Below are positions 1 to 12,093 of a stretch of 64,000 bases of DNA, piece after piece. A model generated the notes under the pieces. The model did not search any database. It was not told the origin of the DNA and saw only the letters and a program-made list of their open reading frames with translations. The position numbers and the translations under genes are program-made. Every line of letters begins with the position of its first letter. The stretch's first letter is position 1. The stretch spans positions 14,686,001-14,750,000 of the forward strand of contig NW_022881614.1 of NCBI RefSeq assembly GCF_003369915.1. The letters run 5' to 3'. This DNA comes from Drosophila miranda. Lineage: Eukaryota; Arthropoda; Insecta; Diptera; Drosophilidae.

Positions 1-2193
1 CTCCGGCAGGCGGCGACTGATTTTGCGTGTGTTCGTACGAGTGTGATTCCAGTTCTAGTGCGAGTGTTTGTGTTCCCTTAGAGAACCAATTGAAAGGGTA
101 AGAAATCCCTTCCACCCCCTACAAACCACTGTGTGTGGAGTTACTCTATCGATTTTACTACTGGGCCAATTTGGGCTTCTTTCCATAACAGTGGGGTGTT
201 GCCAAGGAACAGACAACAAAGAAATATGCAATTCGATATACATAAGTGCGCAAAAGCAGGATACCAAATACAGTGCCGTCCCACTATAGCGCCTAATACT
301 AAACTATTACATTTCTCATTAAAACTTATTTCATCCCCAAAAGTATACCTTTAGTTTGCAGCGTGCCCATTTAGTTGACCTTCAGTGTAAAAAACCGTTG
401 CGATGCACTTTTTGTCTGCGGGCGATGCTTACAGTGCTGTTCTAGAATAGTGTGCAAGCATGAATTGAACGGGTTGTACATAGAAAAAGTAGGAAGCTTG
501 CATCTGTTCTAAGGTAAAGTTTATAATTGATGAGTTATGGTTCCCCATTTGGACATTGTTTCTATGGCAATGAGTCCATACGTTTTCCACGTCCATCTGG
601 AAGAATTCCAGCGTCTGCGCTTGGGTCGGTCTGCTGTTGTTTTGATTGTAAAAGGCCCATCACAGTAGGTGCCCCCGGATGCGAATTTGTTTACAAATTT
701 ACAGACGCGAGACAGTCTACTTGTGACACGTGGACTGAGGCAACCCCTGGAATGGGCTAGGTCAATGGGGAGGGGAAACCTCACCTGATACCTATTCCAA
801 ATGCCGGCCGGCTTGATGCTGTGGCAGCGAAGTGGGCCACATATGTACAATGACATCAGGCAACGTTTAGCGACATTGAACTAGTTTCGATAGAAAAGTC
901 GCCGTTGGGAAACTGGGATAAAGTTTCCGTTTCGTTTCTTCCATTTGCCTATGACGTCAATGCAGAAAGCGTGAAGTAACTGTCGTAGCCAATTTGCCCG
1001 CCACTGGTTGCGCGACCTTTCCATCTTTGGCTTCCGTTTTGTCCAACAGAAACTTCTGTGTGGCTCATAAATGTCACCCCACCACAGCCCTGACACAGCT
1101 TACGCGTCACATTTGGTAGTTAATTAATAAAAACATATTTAATCGGTTTGTCTATGCATAAGCTTCCCTCTAAATGGATGTCACTTTTCTGAATTTATCT
1201 ATTTGTTATTTTTTTCCAAACGGAGAGGGGTCGCACCGACTAAGCGAGCATTCTATCCTGTTTCGAGTACAGTTTGTGCAAATAGTTACCCCACACCAAG
1301 GACGACCTTGGGTAGTGCAAAATTCTCTCATCAAATTGCACCATCACAAAATGTTTGTTTACATTTGTACAATGTGCATCTCGGCAAACACCAGAAGAGA
1401 ACAATTTCATTACGGCGCAAAAATTTAAATCTCAACTATATGGTAGCTATATAAAAATGATGGGAGTGGGAGGGGGTGAGGGGCATGCCACCACTCTGTA
1501 AACAAGAGTGTAAAGGCTGTGGCATTGTTCTATCTGGTGGGGCCCTGGCCTCGAAAAAATGGGATCAGCGGGCGTTGCTAATGCGCATTACAATCGGCAG
1601 CAGCCCCCATAGAGCCGCCCTCTGATGCTGCCGTATCATAATCAATCGAATGCATCTTCTGTGCCTGAGTAGGGCGTCCAATCAGATTTACCATTGCCAA
1701 TGGTTACCCACGCGACACAACCCATGGAATGGCAAATTTTCCACTCAACTAGTTATAAAACAGGAGGAGGGGCACGGTGGCCGTACCCATCGTAAACTAT
1801 ATAAATAAACTGGAGCATAAACAAGTGCTGACTGGGGATAAACAATAGATAAGAGCTGCTATAATCGCAGTAAACAGTTTCAACAGTTGATTAATTATTC
1901 GATAATTTTACGATGTTTTTTTCCATAAATTATCCTTCTTCTTTCACCTTTCTCTTTGCAGAAGAAAGGCGTGGTCCCGATCCTATCCCAACACGATTCT
2001 AGCCCCCAACTATCGTGTAAAAACAATAACAATCGCCCCCACAGCCACTCGGACACGAAGTTACTGAGCAAAACAAAAGTCGCGTTCCGTTCCCTCGTTA
2101 TCGGACCAAGGGCTTTGTGGAATTTTTCAAACTTTTATGCGTCATAAATTGAAATATTTTGTTCGTTTGGTTTGGTGCGCGCGTACAAAGGAA
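1..2193. other. host non-coding DNA (intergenic or intron)
   Basis: I see no supported coding region: open frames are short and lack coding character. A pyrimidine-rich tract ending in TTCTCTTTGCAG near 1961 could be a plus-strand splice acceptor. An ACTATATAAATAAACT motif near 1796 could be a TATA element. The very first bases loosely resemble the end of a DINE repeat, but the match is too short to call. Low-complexity G-rich sequence lies near 1460-1490. Confidence 0.5.
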
Positions 2194-3262
2194 ACGAGGG
2201 GGAACGTTGTGAGTTGCTGCGTACACCGCAACTCTACATTTATACCCGATGCTTAGTCAGTATGGCTCTCCTCCGGCAGACGCCGCTAATATTGAACGAC
2301 ACGACAAAGAGTGCGTGCGAGAGAGACAGAAAATCAGTCTGAGCGTGACGTCGGGGGCTGCGTAGCCAGTGCAAATTGATTTGTTCCTTTTGGCTATAAA
2401 AATGATCTGATCTGATCCAGATTCAGCAATCTGATAGATATGATCATTATCTATGATTCTGCGTTTTTCGTTTTCTCGTATCCTCAATATTGTGGATGCA
2501 ACAGATTTTCGTTCTTTGTGGGGGCGGAAGGGGGCGGGGCGAAATTTTGAGATATACGTTTTAAAGTGAGATCTAACAGGAGTGCGGATACCAAATTTGG
2601 TTACTCTAGCCTTAATAGTCTCTGAGATTTGTGAATATCCCCAGATTTTCATCCTTTGCGGGGGCGGAAGGGGGTGTGGCGAAATTTTGAAACAAACTCG
2701 TCTCGGTCCGATATGTTAGGAGTCTGGATACCAAATTTGGTTGCTCTAGCTTTTATAGTCTCTGATATCTAGGCGCTAATGTTTTACTCTAAGCAAAGCC
2801 ACCTATGCTACGTGTGTGTTAGAGAGAGATAGGGCGAGAAAAAATGAAATTGTTTTCTTGATGCTGGCTATATTAATAATACGATCCAATTCAGATTCTG
2901 CAGTCTAAAAGATATGGTCATTCTCATATCTTTAAAATTGTGGATGCCACAGATTTTCGCCCTTTGTGGGGGCGGAAGTGGGCGGGGCAAAGTTTTGAAA
3001 TATTCTTGTAGCAGTGACATATCACAGAAGTCTGGATCCAAAACATCGTTGCTCTAGCTCTTATAGTCTTTGAGCACTAGGCGCTAATAGGGACGGACAG
3101 ACGGACGGACAGACAGACAGGGCTCAATCGACTCGGCTATTGATGCTGATCAAGAATATATATACTTTATGGGGTTGGAAACGATTCCTTCTGGACGTTA
3201 CACACATCCATTTTCACCACAAATCTAATATACCCCAATACTCATTTTGAGTATCGGGTATA
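2194..3262 (-). mobile_element. DINE-1/Helentron-type repeat, copy a
   Basis: This is a full-length ~1.07 kb non-coding repeat. On the plus strand it opens with AACGAGGGGGAACGTTGTG and closes with TGAGTATCGGGTATAA. The canonical DINE-1 orientation is minus, because the block with the ATAAAGTATATATA core and the (GGAC)n tract marks the canonical 5' end. Subterminal inverted repeats (TTATACCCGAT at one end, ATCGGGTATAA at the other) and a GC-rich hairpin near the CGAGGGGG end fit the Helentron/DINE pattern. It encodes no protein and sits upstream of the candidate 5' UTR exon of the first gene. Confidence 0.9.
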
Positions 3263-3389
3263 ACAAACAAATACCGTGGCAGCAACTACAGCAACAACAA
3301 CAACAACAACTGGGCCAGCTACGGCCACAGTTCGTAGTCGAATCGGGGGAAACAATACAAATGCGAACGGATTTTTGTATACATACATA

Positions 3390-4006
3390 TGTATATAGAA
3401 GCAGGGCCGCACTCGACTCTCATTCGGTCTTCGTTTTCCATAGCCAACGGAACAGCCACCAGTCGTCGTAAAGAAGGCATCTCTACGCTACGAAAATAGC
3501 CAAGTGCAAGTGCATACTATACAGAGGGATTATACATAGTGTCTGTATCTGTGGACCAGGTTAAGCATAAAACGTGTTGAAAAAAATTCACTTCGATGTC
3601 GATTAATTCGCCAATATCGTTAAAAAACTCGGACCTGCATTGAACAGACAAAAGCAAAAGCAAATCAAATCTATCAAATCAAAACCAGAGCAAACCCAAA
3701 CAAAAAGCAAACAAACAAGCAGAGAAACTCAAAGACAGCAAACAACCCAAGCACCTCAACAAGTTGTTTGCCTTTAGTTCGCGTTACGTTACCCCTTATT
3801 TCGTTACATTTGCCAACGTTTGGGGCCTGCCCCAGACCCCCGTTAGTGAGCAACAGTTGAGCTGTGTTAAATTAAGCGGAATCTCAGTACCAGCCGCGAA
3901 CGGCACTCCACTGAAGCAGCGCGTGATACCACAGATTGTTCGAGGGAACGTCTAACAAAGGAAAACCACAATACAATCTTGTTTATTGGGCTTTAGGCCA
4001 TTGTAT
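3390..4006 (+). promoter_or_regulatory. candidate core promoter and 5' UTR exon of the 5.8-8.0 kb gene
   Basis: A TATA-like GTATATAGAAG near 3391 is followed about 30 bases later by ACTCTCATTCGGTC, which could hold an initiator. The A-rich, CAA-rich sequence that follows has no long frame, typical of a fly 5' UTR. It ends at a good donor, ATGG|GTAAGTAAAT near 4006. The next strong plus-strand acceptor is TTTACCCACAG ending at 5836, so a ~1.8 kb intron holding DINE copy b is likely. The TSS is inferred from sequence only. Confidence 0.4.
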
Positions 4007-4087
4007 GGGTAAGTAAATTGATCTAAATCATGGGCATGGGCATTCGAATCAGCAGCTATCAAGTGTCTCTGCAGTACACGAATATAA

Positions 4088-5203
4088 ACGAGGGGGAACG
4101 TTGTGAGTTGCTGCGGAGACCGCAACTCTACAGTTATACCCGATACTAAGTCAGTATGGCTCTCCTCCGGCAGACGCCGCTAATATTAAACGACACGACA
4201 AGGAGTGCGTGCGAGAGAGACAGAAAATCAGTCTGAGCGTGACGTCGGGTGCTGCGTAGCCAGTGCAAATTGATTTGTTCCTTTTGGCTATAAAAATGAT
4301 CTGATCTGATCCAGATTCAGCAATCTGATATATATGATCATTATCTATGATTCTGCGTTTTTAGTTTTCTTATATCCTCAATATTGTGGATGCAACAGAT
4401 TTTCGTCCTTTGTGGGGGCGGAAGGGGGCGGGGCGAAATTTTGAGATATACGTTTTATAGTGAGATCTAACAGGAGTGCGGATACCAAATTTGGTTACTC
4501 TAGCCTTAATAGTCTCTGAGATTTGTGAATATCCCCAGATTTTCATCCTTTGCGGGGGCGGAAGGGGGTGTGGCGAAATTTTGAAACAAACTCGTCTCGG
4601 TCCGATATATTAGGAGTGTGGATACCAAATTTGGTTGCTCTAGCTTTTATAGTCTCTGAGATCTAGGCGCTAATGTTTTACTCTAAGCAAAGCCGCCTAT
4701 GCTACGTGTGTGTTAGAGAGAGACAGGGCGAGAAAAAATGAAATTGTTTTCCTGATTCTGGCTATAATAATTATACGATCTGGTTCAGATTTTGCACTCT
4801 AGAAGATATAGTCATCTTCTACGATTCTGCGTTTTTAGTTTTCTCGTATCGTCGAAATTGTGGATGCCACAGATTTTCGCCCTTTGTGGGGGCGGAAGTG
4901 GGCGGGGCAAAGTTTTGAAATATTCTTGTAGCAGTGACAAATCACAGAAGTCTGGATCCAAAACATCGTTGCTCTGGCTCTTATAGTCTTTGAGCACTAG
5001 GCGCTGAAGGGGACGGACAGACGGACAGACGGACGGACGGACAGACGGACAGACAGACATGGCTCAATCGACTCGGCTATTGATGCTGATCAAGAATATA
5101 TATACTTTATGGGGTCGGAAACGATTCCTTTTGGACGTTACACACATCCACTTTTACCACAAATCTAATATACCCCAATACTCATTTTGAGTATCGGGTA
5201 TAA
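4088..5203 (-). mobile_element. DINE-1/Helentron-type repeat, copy b
   Basis: This full-length ~1.12 kb copy has the same termini and internal blocks as copy a, including the AGAGAGAGACAGGGCGAG motif and a GGAC/AGAC microsatellite near 5010-5060. It lies inside the inferred first intron of the 5.8-8.0 kb gene, in antisense orientation to it. Confidence 0.9.
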
Positions 5204-5836
5204 ATATAATTCTCAGATCTCGTGAGGCTGCCAGAGAAGCTGCAGCCCAGACCTTCGCACATTTGCCCGACCATGATTCACCTGTAAATTAGCAACAATT
5301 TCGCGTGATATAATAAACATACCCAGAACTTCGTGTCCGCACTGAATCATATTACACACAAAGAAATTCACAGAATCAACTACGCAAAAAATGTTCTCTA
5401 GCGCATGACGAAGATGGTGCGAAATTCACAAATTCACATGCATGCAAATGTGACCAAGGCACGTGCCCCATCCGGCACCGCCCTATGAGTTCTGAGTGTT
5501 TTATTCGTCTTTTTTTGCTAGCTCCCACTAACTTTGGTGAATTATCACAATTATTACACTCCACTCCATTTATGTGTCTGGCAATTGTTTATTGCACACT
5601 GAAGACGGGAGGCGGGACTGTACGTCAATGGCAACAGCATAGAGCGGGATACAAAGAGATTACGATCCCTTTACCTACGGGAGTCATCAATAACCCATTT
5701 GAGGGAAAGGGCGCCGATAATTGGTTACCCTTGAGACACTGAACGATCGGACGATCGATAAGTAGGGGTCTAGGGCAAGGGTTCAGGCTCAGCTTTTCTC
5801 ACATTCCGTTTCGACCACGTTTTTTTTTACCCACAG
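5204..5836 (+). other. remainder of the first intron of the 5.8-8.0 kb gene
   Basis: This is unique-looking sequence without a credible coding frame. It ends in the pyrimidine-rich acceptor TTTTTTTTTTACCCACAG. I saw no repeat in it. Confidence 0.4.
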
Positions 5837-8034
5837 ATCAGTCTAAACCAACAACGAAATTTGGAGACGAGCCGGACCTCCTGTTCAACCGAGCGCAGGG
5901 CCGGATTAGTCTGTACAGTCTTGGAGTCTCTCCAGGCGACCGATCCTTTGAATCCGAGCTCCAACGCAACGCAACAAGTCGCCAACATTCAACTAGAAGC
6001 TATAATCAATGACTGCGAAAGTGGCTACGTGCCCTCCGTGGGCCGCTGGTGCTCCGAGTGGCCAAGTTGACTCGCCGCTGCCCACGGCCAGGATGGAGCA
6101 GCATCGATCCCCGTTGATGGGGATGTCGATGCTGCCGAGGAGGGGGCCGCCGCCGTCACTGGCTCGGATTCTGACTCCCAGCAGGAGGAAGACCAGCATC
6201 TGGCGGATGCGGTGCGTGGATTGGGACTGACTACGAAGTCGCCCTTCGCACATGATCAATCCGGGAAGGCAAGAAGCACTGGCACGATCCGGCGAACGCC
6301 CTCCACTTCGAGTGAGGACGATTACGAGGATGACGAGGTGCTACAGTGGCTGCCAACCGCCGACCTGACATCGGTGGATGGATCGGAGCGCTACTCCGAC
6401 ATCCGGCAGCTGCTGGCCAGACAGCAGCCGTTCCTCTCGGAGGACCAGCACTCGCTCGGCGGCTCGGATTGGGCAGTCGGCGATGGCTACGATCTGAGCG
6501 CCTACAACCAGATCAACGGTGTGTGGCCTTTGGGTCATCCGCTGCCCCTGCCTGACTGGACCAGCGGCGAGGGCGAGGCCGGCAAGGGAAACCTGATCTT
6601 CGACAACGTGTGGCAGTACGAGGAGCTGAACGGGATTGTGGAGAGCACGCTGCAGCGCATGCTGGAGGAGACCCACTACAACACGGTCAATCTGTTTGTG
6701 GACTTCTACCGTAGCTTCAAGCGCACTCGCCGCTCGGATCTGCGCAGCTTTTTCCAGTTCTACGACGTGCCCATCAACCGTCGCCACCACATGCGCGTCT
6801 CGCTGGCCTTTGAGATCATGGCCAGGATGGTGCAGATGTTCCCGGTGCTGGCGCAGTACTTGTATGTGGTCTCCTGCGAGGAGCAGGTGATGGACTGCAA
6901 TGACTACGTTCAGCTGGACGAAGAGTACGGCCTAAACTCGGCCAACGCGGCCGTTGAGAAGGAGCACGTAATGGTGGCCATGCGTATAGCCATAGGAGAG
7001 CGTCGTGGCGTCATGATTCTCGATCCAGGGTACCACGTGAGTCGTGAGGTGACTGTAATGAAGGATAAGAGCTATCCACACACTGGTAAGTCTGCTTTAC
7101 AGAAGTGTATCGCAGATTATTATACCCGATACTCAAAATGAGTATTGGGGTATATTAGATTTGTGGTAAAAGTGGATGTGTGTAACGTCCAGAAGGAATC
7201 GTTTCCGACCCCATAAAGTATATATATGCTTGATCAGCATCAATAGCCGAGTCGATTGAGCCCTGTGTGTCTGTCCGTCCGTCCGTCCGTCCGTCCGTCC
7301 GTCCGTCCGTCCGTCCGTCCGTCCGTCCGTCTGTCCGTCCCATTCAGCGCCTAGTGCTCAAAGACTATAAGAGCTAGAGCAACGATGTTTTGGATCCAGA
7401 CTTCTGTGATATGTCACTGCCACAAAAATAATTCAAAACTTCGCCCCGCCCACTTCCGCCCCCACAAACGACGAAAATCTGTGGCATCCACAATATTTCA
7501 CATTCGAGAAAACTAAAAACGCAGAATCATAGATAATGACCATATCTATCAGACCTCGCTGGTCTACGTGGCCCAGGAGTACATCACGGCCATCGATGTG
7601 ACCGTGCGCCGGAATCTGGTGTACAACTTCCGGTCGCTGCTCTTGCGCGATGCCAAGGGCCAGGTGTATGCGGGTATCTACTTCCCGCTGGTGGCCAACG
7701 TGCAGGAGTCGTATCTGACCATCTTCTACGACGGACCCAACGAGCAGAGGGTGCGGACGAAGCTGATGTTCAGCGGCTTCAAAGTGGGCAAAGGTAAGGT
7801 ACGTACTGTCTGACCGAATGCATTAGGGAAACCCTCATTCTAATGGCCATCCTCCTACAGCTACCAGACTCCATAAGCCACCATTTGGGGAAGCTGGCAC
7901 CGCAGCTGAAGATGCCGTTGCAGGAGCTCACGGAGCTGTGCAAAGCCCTGGCCGAGGTGGTCACCGATCAGAACTTTATCGGCCAGGTGCTGTCCATCAA
8001 CGACGACATCGGCAACATGTCCGTGGAGAATTGA
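5837..8034 (+). pseudogene. conserved-looking host protein gene, apparently broken (frame conflict, exon loss to a DINE)
   Basis: I do not recognise the family. The body (about 6071-7085) encodes an acidic, Ser/Asp-rich start, then a well-composed globular region with segments such as NLFVDFYRSFKRTRR, MARMVQMFPVLAQYL and GERRGVMILDPGYHV. The exon ends in phase 1 at 7085 (donor GTAAGT). Downstream coding resumes at about 7553-7798 (VAQEYITAIDVTVRRN and on). A GTACGT donor at 7799 and a CTCCTACAG acceptor at 7860 lead to a last exon, 7861-8034, ending SINDDIGNMSVEN and TGA. Two lesions are visible. First, the region 5837-6070 opens in different frames: a TGA at 6068 closes the body frame, while the ATG at 6009 is in another frame. 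Second, between 7086 and 7553 a truncated DINE abuts the next exon, and joining the only available AG at 7552 puts the downstream exon out of frame. I infer loss of the start of that exon. An unusual splice pattern or sequence error could also explain the first lesion. Confidence 0.6.
7120..7553 (+). mobile_element. truncated DINE-1 repeat, copy c, inside a coding gene
   Basis: This ~434 bp copy is in canonical orientation. It starts TTATACCCGATACTC, carries a greatly expanded GTCC tract (about 7270-7340), lacks the middle blocks, and stops within the block that reads CCATATCTATCAGATTGC in fuller copies. Host exon sequence follows directly after ATCTATCAGA, so the junction and the only nearby acceptor AG are DINE-derived. 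Confidence 0.85.
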
Positions 8035-8244
8035 CGGTTAAAGGAGCCTAAGGATGTCGCTGCAAGTCCCGAAGAGATGGAGAAAGACCTTGACACAGCA
8101 GCTGCAACTTAGAGTTCCAAATCTAAATACTTTATCCTTTCCACACAGTAATATTCTTTTAGTAGCACCTAAACACACCCCACATATGTCAATGTATACA
8201 CCCTGAACACCCACTTGCACACACAAAAACACTACATATATCTA
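8035..8244 (+). other. 3' UTR/downstream flank of the preceding gene
   Basis: AT-rich sequence follows the TGA at 8032-8034, up to DINE copy d. There is no clear AATAAA signal. CA-rich sequence lies near 8170-8230. Confidence 0.35.
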
Positions 8245-9348
8245 ACGAGGGGGGAACGTTGTGAGTTGCTGCGGACACCGCAACTCTACAGTTATACCCG
8301 ATACTATGTAAGTCAGTATGGCTCCCCTCCGGCAGACGCCGCTAATATTAAACGACACGACAAGGAGTGCGTGCGAGAGAGACAGAAAATCAGTCTGAGC
8401 GTGACGTCGGGTGCTGCGTAGCCAGTGCAAATTGATTTGTTCCTTTTGGCTATAAAAATGATCTGATCTGATCCAGATTCAGCAATCTGATATATATGCT
8501 CATTATCTATGATTCTGCGTTTTTAGTTTACTCGTATCCTCAATATTGTGGATGCAACAGATTTTCGTCCTTTGTGGGGGCGGAAGGGGGTGGGGCGAAA
8601 TTTTGAGATATTCATTTTATAGTGAGATCTAACAGGAGTGCGGATAGTAAATTTGGTTACTCTAGCGTTAATAGTCTTTGAGATTTGTGAATATCCCCAG
8701 ATTTTCGTCCTTTGCGGGGGCGGAAGGGGGTGTGGCGAAATTTTGAATCAAACTCGTCTCGGTCCGATATATTAGGAGTGTGGATACCAAGTTTGGTTGC
8801 TCTAGCTTTTGTAGTCTCTGAGATCTAGGCGCTAATGTTTTACTCTAAGCAAAGCCGCCTATGCTACGTGTGTGTTAGAGAGAGACAGGGCGAGAAAAAA
8901 TGAAATTGTTTTCTTGATGCTGGTTATAATAATAATACGATCTGGTTCAGATTTTGCACTCTAGAAGATATAGTCATCTTCTACGATTCTGCGTTTTTAG
9001 TTTTCTCGTATCGTCGAAATTGTGGATGCCACAGATTTTCGTCTTTTGTGGGGGCGGAAGTGGGCGGGGCGAAGTTTTGAAATATTTTGGTAGCAGTGAC
9101 ATATCACAGAAGTCTGGATCCAAAACATCGTTGCTCTAGCTCTTATAGTCTTTGAGCACTAGGCGATGAAGGGGACGGACAGACGGACGGACGGACAGAC
9201 AGACATGTCTCAATCGACTCGGCTATTGATGCTGATCAAGAATATATATACTTTATGGGGTCGGAAACGATTCCTTCTGGACGTTACACACATCCATTTG
9301 CACCACAAATCTAATATCCCCCAATACTCATTTTGAGTATCGGGTATA
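8245..9348 (-). mobile_element. DINE-1/Helentron-type repeat, copy d
   Basis: This is a full-length ~1.10 kb copy. Private variants include ACTATGTAAGTCAG near its plus-strand start, TATTTTGGTAGCAG, GGCGATGAAGG and ACATGTCTCAATCG near its end. Those end variants recur in copy e but not in copy f, which makes copy d one parent of the tandem duplication described for this region. Confidence 0.9.
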
Positions 9349-10520
9349 AAAACGCCAATCGTATGAGTTAACCAAAACTTAATCAAATGAAAAAAAAAAA
9401 CACTTGTATGAAAATTACATTTAGATTTCGATTTTTGCCTAGCTTCAGCTTCCGTTTCGTTCTTACTAAACGTAAACAAAAATACTTACATATATAAAGA
9501 CAAAAATTAGTTAATAGCTGGTATCGATATGTATAACTTAAATTGTAATAATATCTTTTTCGTTACACTTTAAATGCACCGTAAAAAATTTCCGTTCAAT
9601 AAATAAATTCAAATCAGCTAGCAAAAAAACGACTTTTTTGAAGGACCAATATCAACCGTGTAAAACTATGTGGGCATGGCTAATGGTTCTATCTAGCTTT
9701 TAATATTCGACAGAAATCAAAATTTAACAATAGGAACGACTATCCTCTTTCGTTTTTTTTGTTTGATCATTTTCGCTAAAACCTTTTTTTAGTCGAAATC
9801 CAATAAAAGCAAGTATTTAAAATAAACCAGTCAAGTAGAAAATAGGTTCATCAATCGTATAAAATTATCTGGGCATGGCTAAATGTTCTATCCAGCAAGT
9901 AATATCAAATCGAATATCAAAATCGAGGATTATGGTTTCCAATCCCCGACGGAGGGCGATTAACCCATTGTTGACCAAGGGGGTATTTTAATATTCCACC
10001 GAAAATAATGAAAATGTAATAATTTTAGCGCAGTTCAGTGAAAGATATCGTTGTTTTTTGTAAATTCAGAGGAAAGATAGCACGGATCGACAAGAAAAAT
10101 ATAAAATCATTAATATTTTCCGCCATTTACCTGAAGTAGTTGAACTATTTAAATAGAGGGGCTTAAGTGGGCTAAGTTCGGTTTTTTCATCATACGAGAC
10201 GCTAAATTGTTTTTTAGGAGCAAAAATTGAGGCAAAAACAGTCAAAGTCAAGTATTTAAAATAAGCCAATAAAACAGAAAACAGATTCACTAATTGGATA
10301 AAATTATGTGGGCAGGGCTGAGAGATCTATCTAGCTTGTAATATTTAGCGGAATATCAAAAACGAGGAATATGTATATCAGAACTTGAATTCGTAAGTAT
10401 ATTTACGTTGTTTTTAAAATAAGACGGTATATTTTGGTATATTTCTGACGTATATCTTATCGATAAATCTACTGATCAAAACTGAAGTTTGCGGAATTTT
10501 GTTCGTTGTTTTTTTACGTT
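9349..10520. repeat. duplicated spacer, first copy, left part (AT-rich repeat family)
   Basis: Matches 17183-18353 nearly base for base. It holds three degenerate internal units around a TAAAAYTATSTGGGCA-like core (near 9657, 9857 and 10297) and ends in a TATATTTTGGTATATTT motif. The same AT-rich family is present at 57240-57860. No coding capacity. It is split from its right part (15590-16082) by Gypsy-B1. Confidence 0.85.
10517..10520. repeat. target-site duplication CGTT, left (partner at 15590-15593)
   Basis: CGTT directly precedes the TGTTATGATC start of the left LTR and directly follows the CCCATAACA end of the right LTR. The uninterrupted sister spacer has a single CGTT at 18350-18353, which confirms a 4 bp duplication. 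Confidence 0.9.
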
Positions 10521-11660
10521 TGTTATGATCCGCCTCTTTGCCACCCTGGCCTATCGTTCCCAGCTAGCTCACGGGGAAGTCAGGGGTGTTTCCGACCCGA
10601 TAAGCCAGGGGACGGATTGAACAAACCAAAAAAACATACAAAAAAAAACAAATCTAATTTATAGGACAGACTTGTCCTCGTTGGCACTTTCGTCAGCGGG
10701 GATAGTTGGTTTCGTTATCCCTAGCAGGGTCCCACCCTTCCATGAGCGCCACCTTTTGAATTCGCTCCCTTTTCATATTCGGGGTCCCGCTCTTCTTCCC
10801 GCTCTCGTCCCACCCAACTACCGTTTTCTATTCACTCATGACTCTTTTCAAATATTCCTTTTATATCCATTATATTTTCTTATTTATCTTGTACATTATT
10901 AATTAATAATAATTAATAATCTAGGTTTATATAAAGGAAACAAATACTAACACAAAAATACTAACAAAAAAAATAAACCCTATTTCGGCCGAGTTGGCAG
11001 CCCCCTTTGATAGAGGTTGTTGCTTCCTGATGCTTGCTGATGTTTACGTTTAATCGTGGTGTTTTTTGTATGATCGTGATATTTTGTTTAATTGTGGGTC
11101 GGACGGGTGTAGATGTGTGCAATGTGGTGATGTTATGTGATGTGTTATGAATGAGGGTATACATGCGTGGGTTGTGTGTGATGTGGGTGGATGAAGGTGG
11201 GTGTGTGTGAATCGTGTGTGTGTATTGCTGCTTTGAAGTCCGGATTCTTTCCCCGGGGGGGCTGGTGTGTGGGGACAGAAACGTGTCTCCAGTCGGTGCT
11301 CCGCTGACGGTCCCTTGGTGCCGGTGCTCCGCTGACGGTTCTCGCATCAGTTTCCCGGCCTGGCCAGTACCGGCATGCTGCTGCAGATGTCCGCCGCTTC
11401 TGCTGATGTTGATGCCTGCCGCTGATGTCTTGGTGGGATCGTCGTCTCCACGATCACCAATTTTGTTTCCTTTTTTTCTTTTAGGGCACGTGCGGCCTCC
11501 ACTATTCTCCACCGGAAACTCTCTTTTTGTTCTTCCTCGCCCCGTTTCCTTTTCTCCCACGCAACTCTGCCACTGCTTCCCAGGATCCACTGTAGATGCC
11601 GCTGTCTCTTTCTTCTCCAGCCCTGATACCTATCGGCTCTCTCCAAAACCGCCCATAACA
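10521..11660 (-). repeat. Gypsy-B1 left LTR (3' LTR in element sense)
   Basis: 1140 bp. Nearly identical to 14450-15589, with scattered substitutions (for example near 10705 and 10796) and a small indel in the GGGTATA...CATGCG segment. It also matches the Gypsy-B2 LTR at 57961-59102. Within it, the plus strand has GTGTGT/GGGTGG-rich low-complexity sequence. Confidence 0.92.
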
Positions 11661-11802
11661 CCACACTACCGTTTCCAGGATTACTCCGCCGAAACGAGAG
11701 TGCCAAGCAGGTGGGCTTTTTCAATTAAGGGGCCCCAAACGTAGGCCATCGCCCACACCCTGAGATTGAGAGTCTCTGGCTCCATCGACTGAGATGCCTG
11801 GG

Positions 11803-12093
11803 CTACTGCTTCAGATCCTTTGCGTGCAACACCCCAATACGTGAGCCTTGCAACGTCTCCAGCTCGTACTGACGCTGCCTTTCCTTTATCGGCTTGCGCT
11901 CGGACCATTTAGCTTCGGGTAATACCGCTTGGTTAACTTTATATATAGTAGTGTAAACATCCTTATTGTAACTTCTTTCCTCAGGGGTATCTAATTTCAT
12001 GTTGGAGGACCTATCTATTGGCTGCTTCGCGGCGACGTGGAACTCGACTCCTCCAATTGCGTCGTGCTCCTTTTCGCGTTTCCCGGCCGACAT
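11803..12093 (-). pseudogene. Gypsy-B1 pol remnant (N- and C-terminal ends fused by deletion)
   Basis: A 96-codon frame matches the first ~75 residues of the Gypsy-B2 pol and then jumps in frame to its last ~20 residues (ending GVLHAKDLKQ). Protease, reverse transcriptase, RNase H and integrase are all absent. In Gypsy-B2 the two breakpoints (about 59305 and 62430) share the hexamer TCGTAC, consistent with microhomology-mediated or slippage deletion. The frame overlaps the end of gag in the -1 frame, as in Gypsy-B2. Confidence 0.88.

Noticed and set aside
4812..5060. Minus-strand open frame with repeated SVCPSVRPSVCPSVRP residues
   Set aside because: Translation of the DINE GGAC microsatellite; it recurs in other copies with different repeat numbers.
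11214..11744. Long plus-strand open frames in the Gypsy-B LTRs (also near 15392 and 58655)
   Set aside because: They lie within LTRs, have low-complexity Cys/Pro-rich composition, and vary in frame between copies; chance frames.
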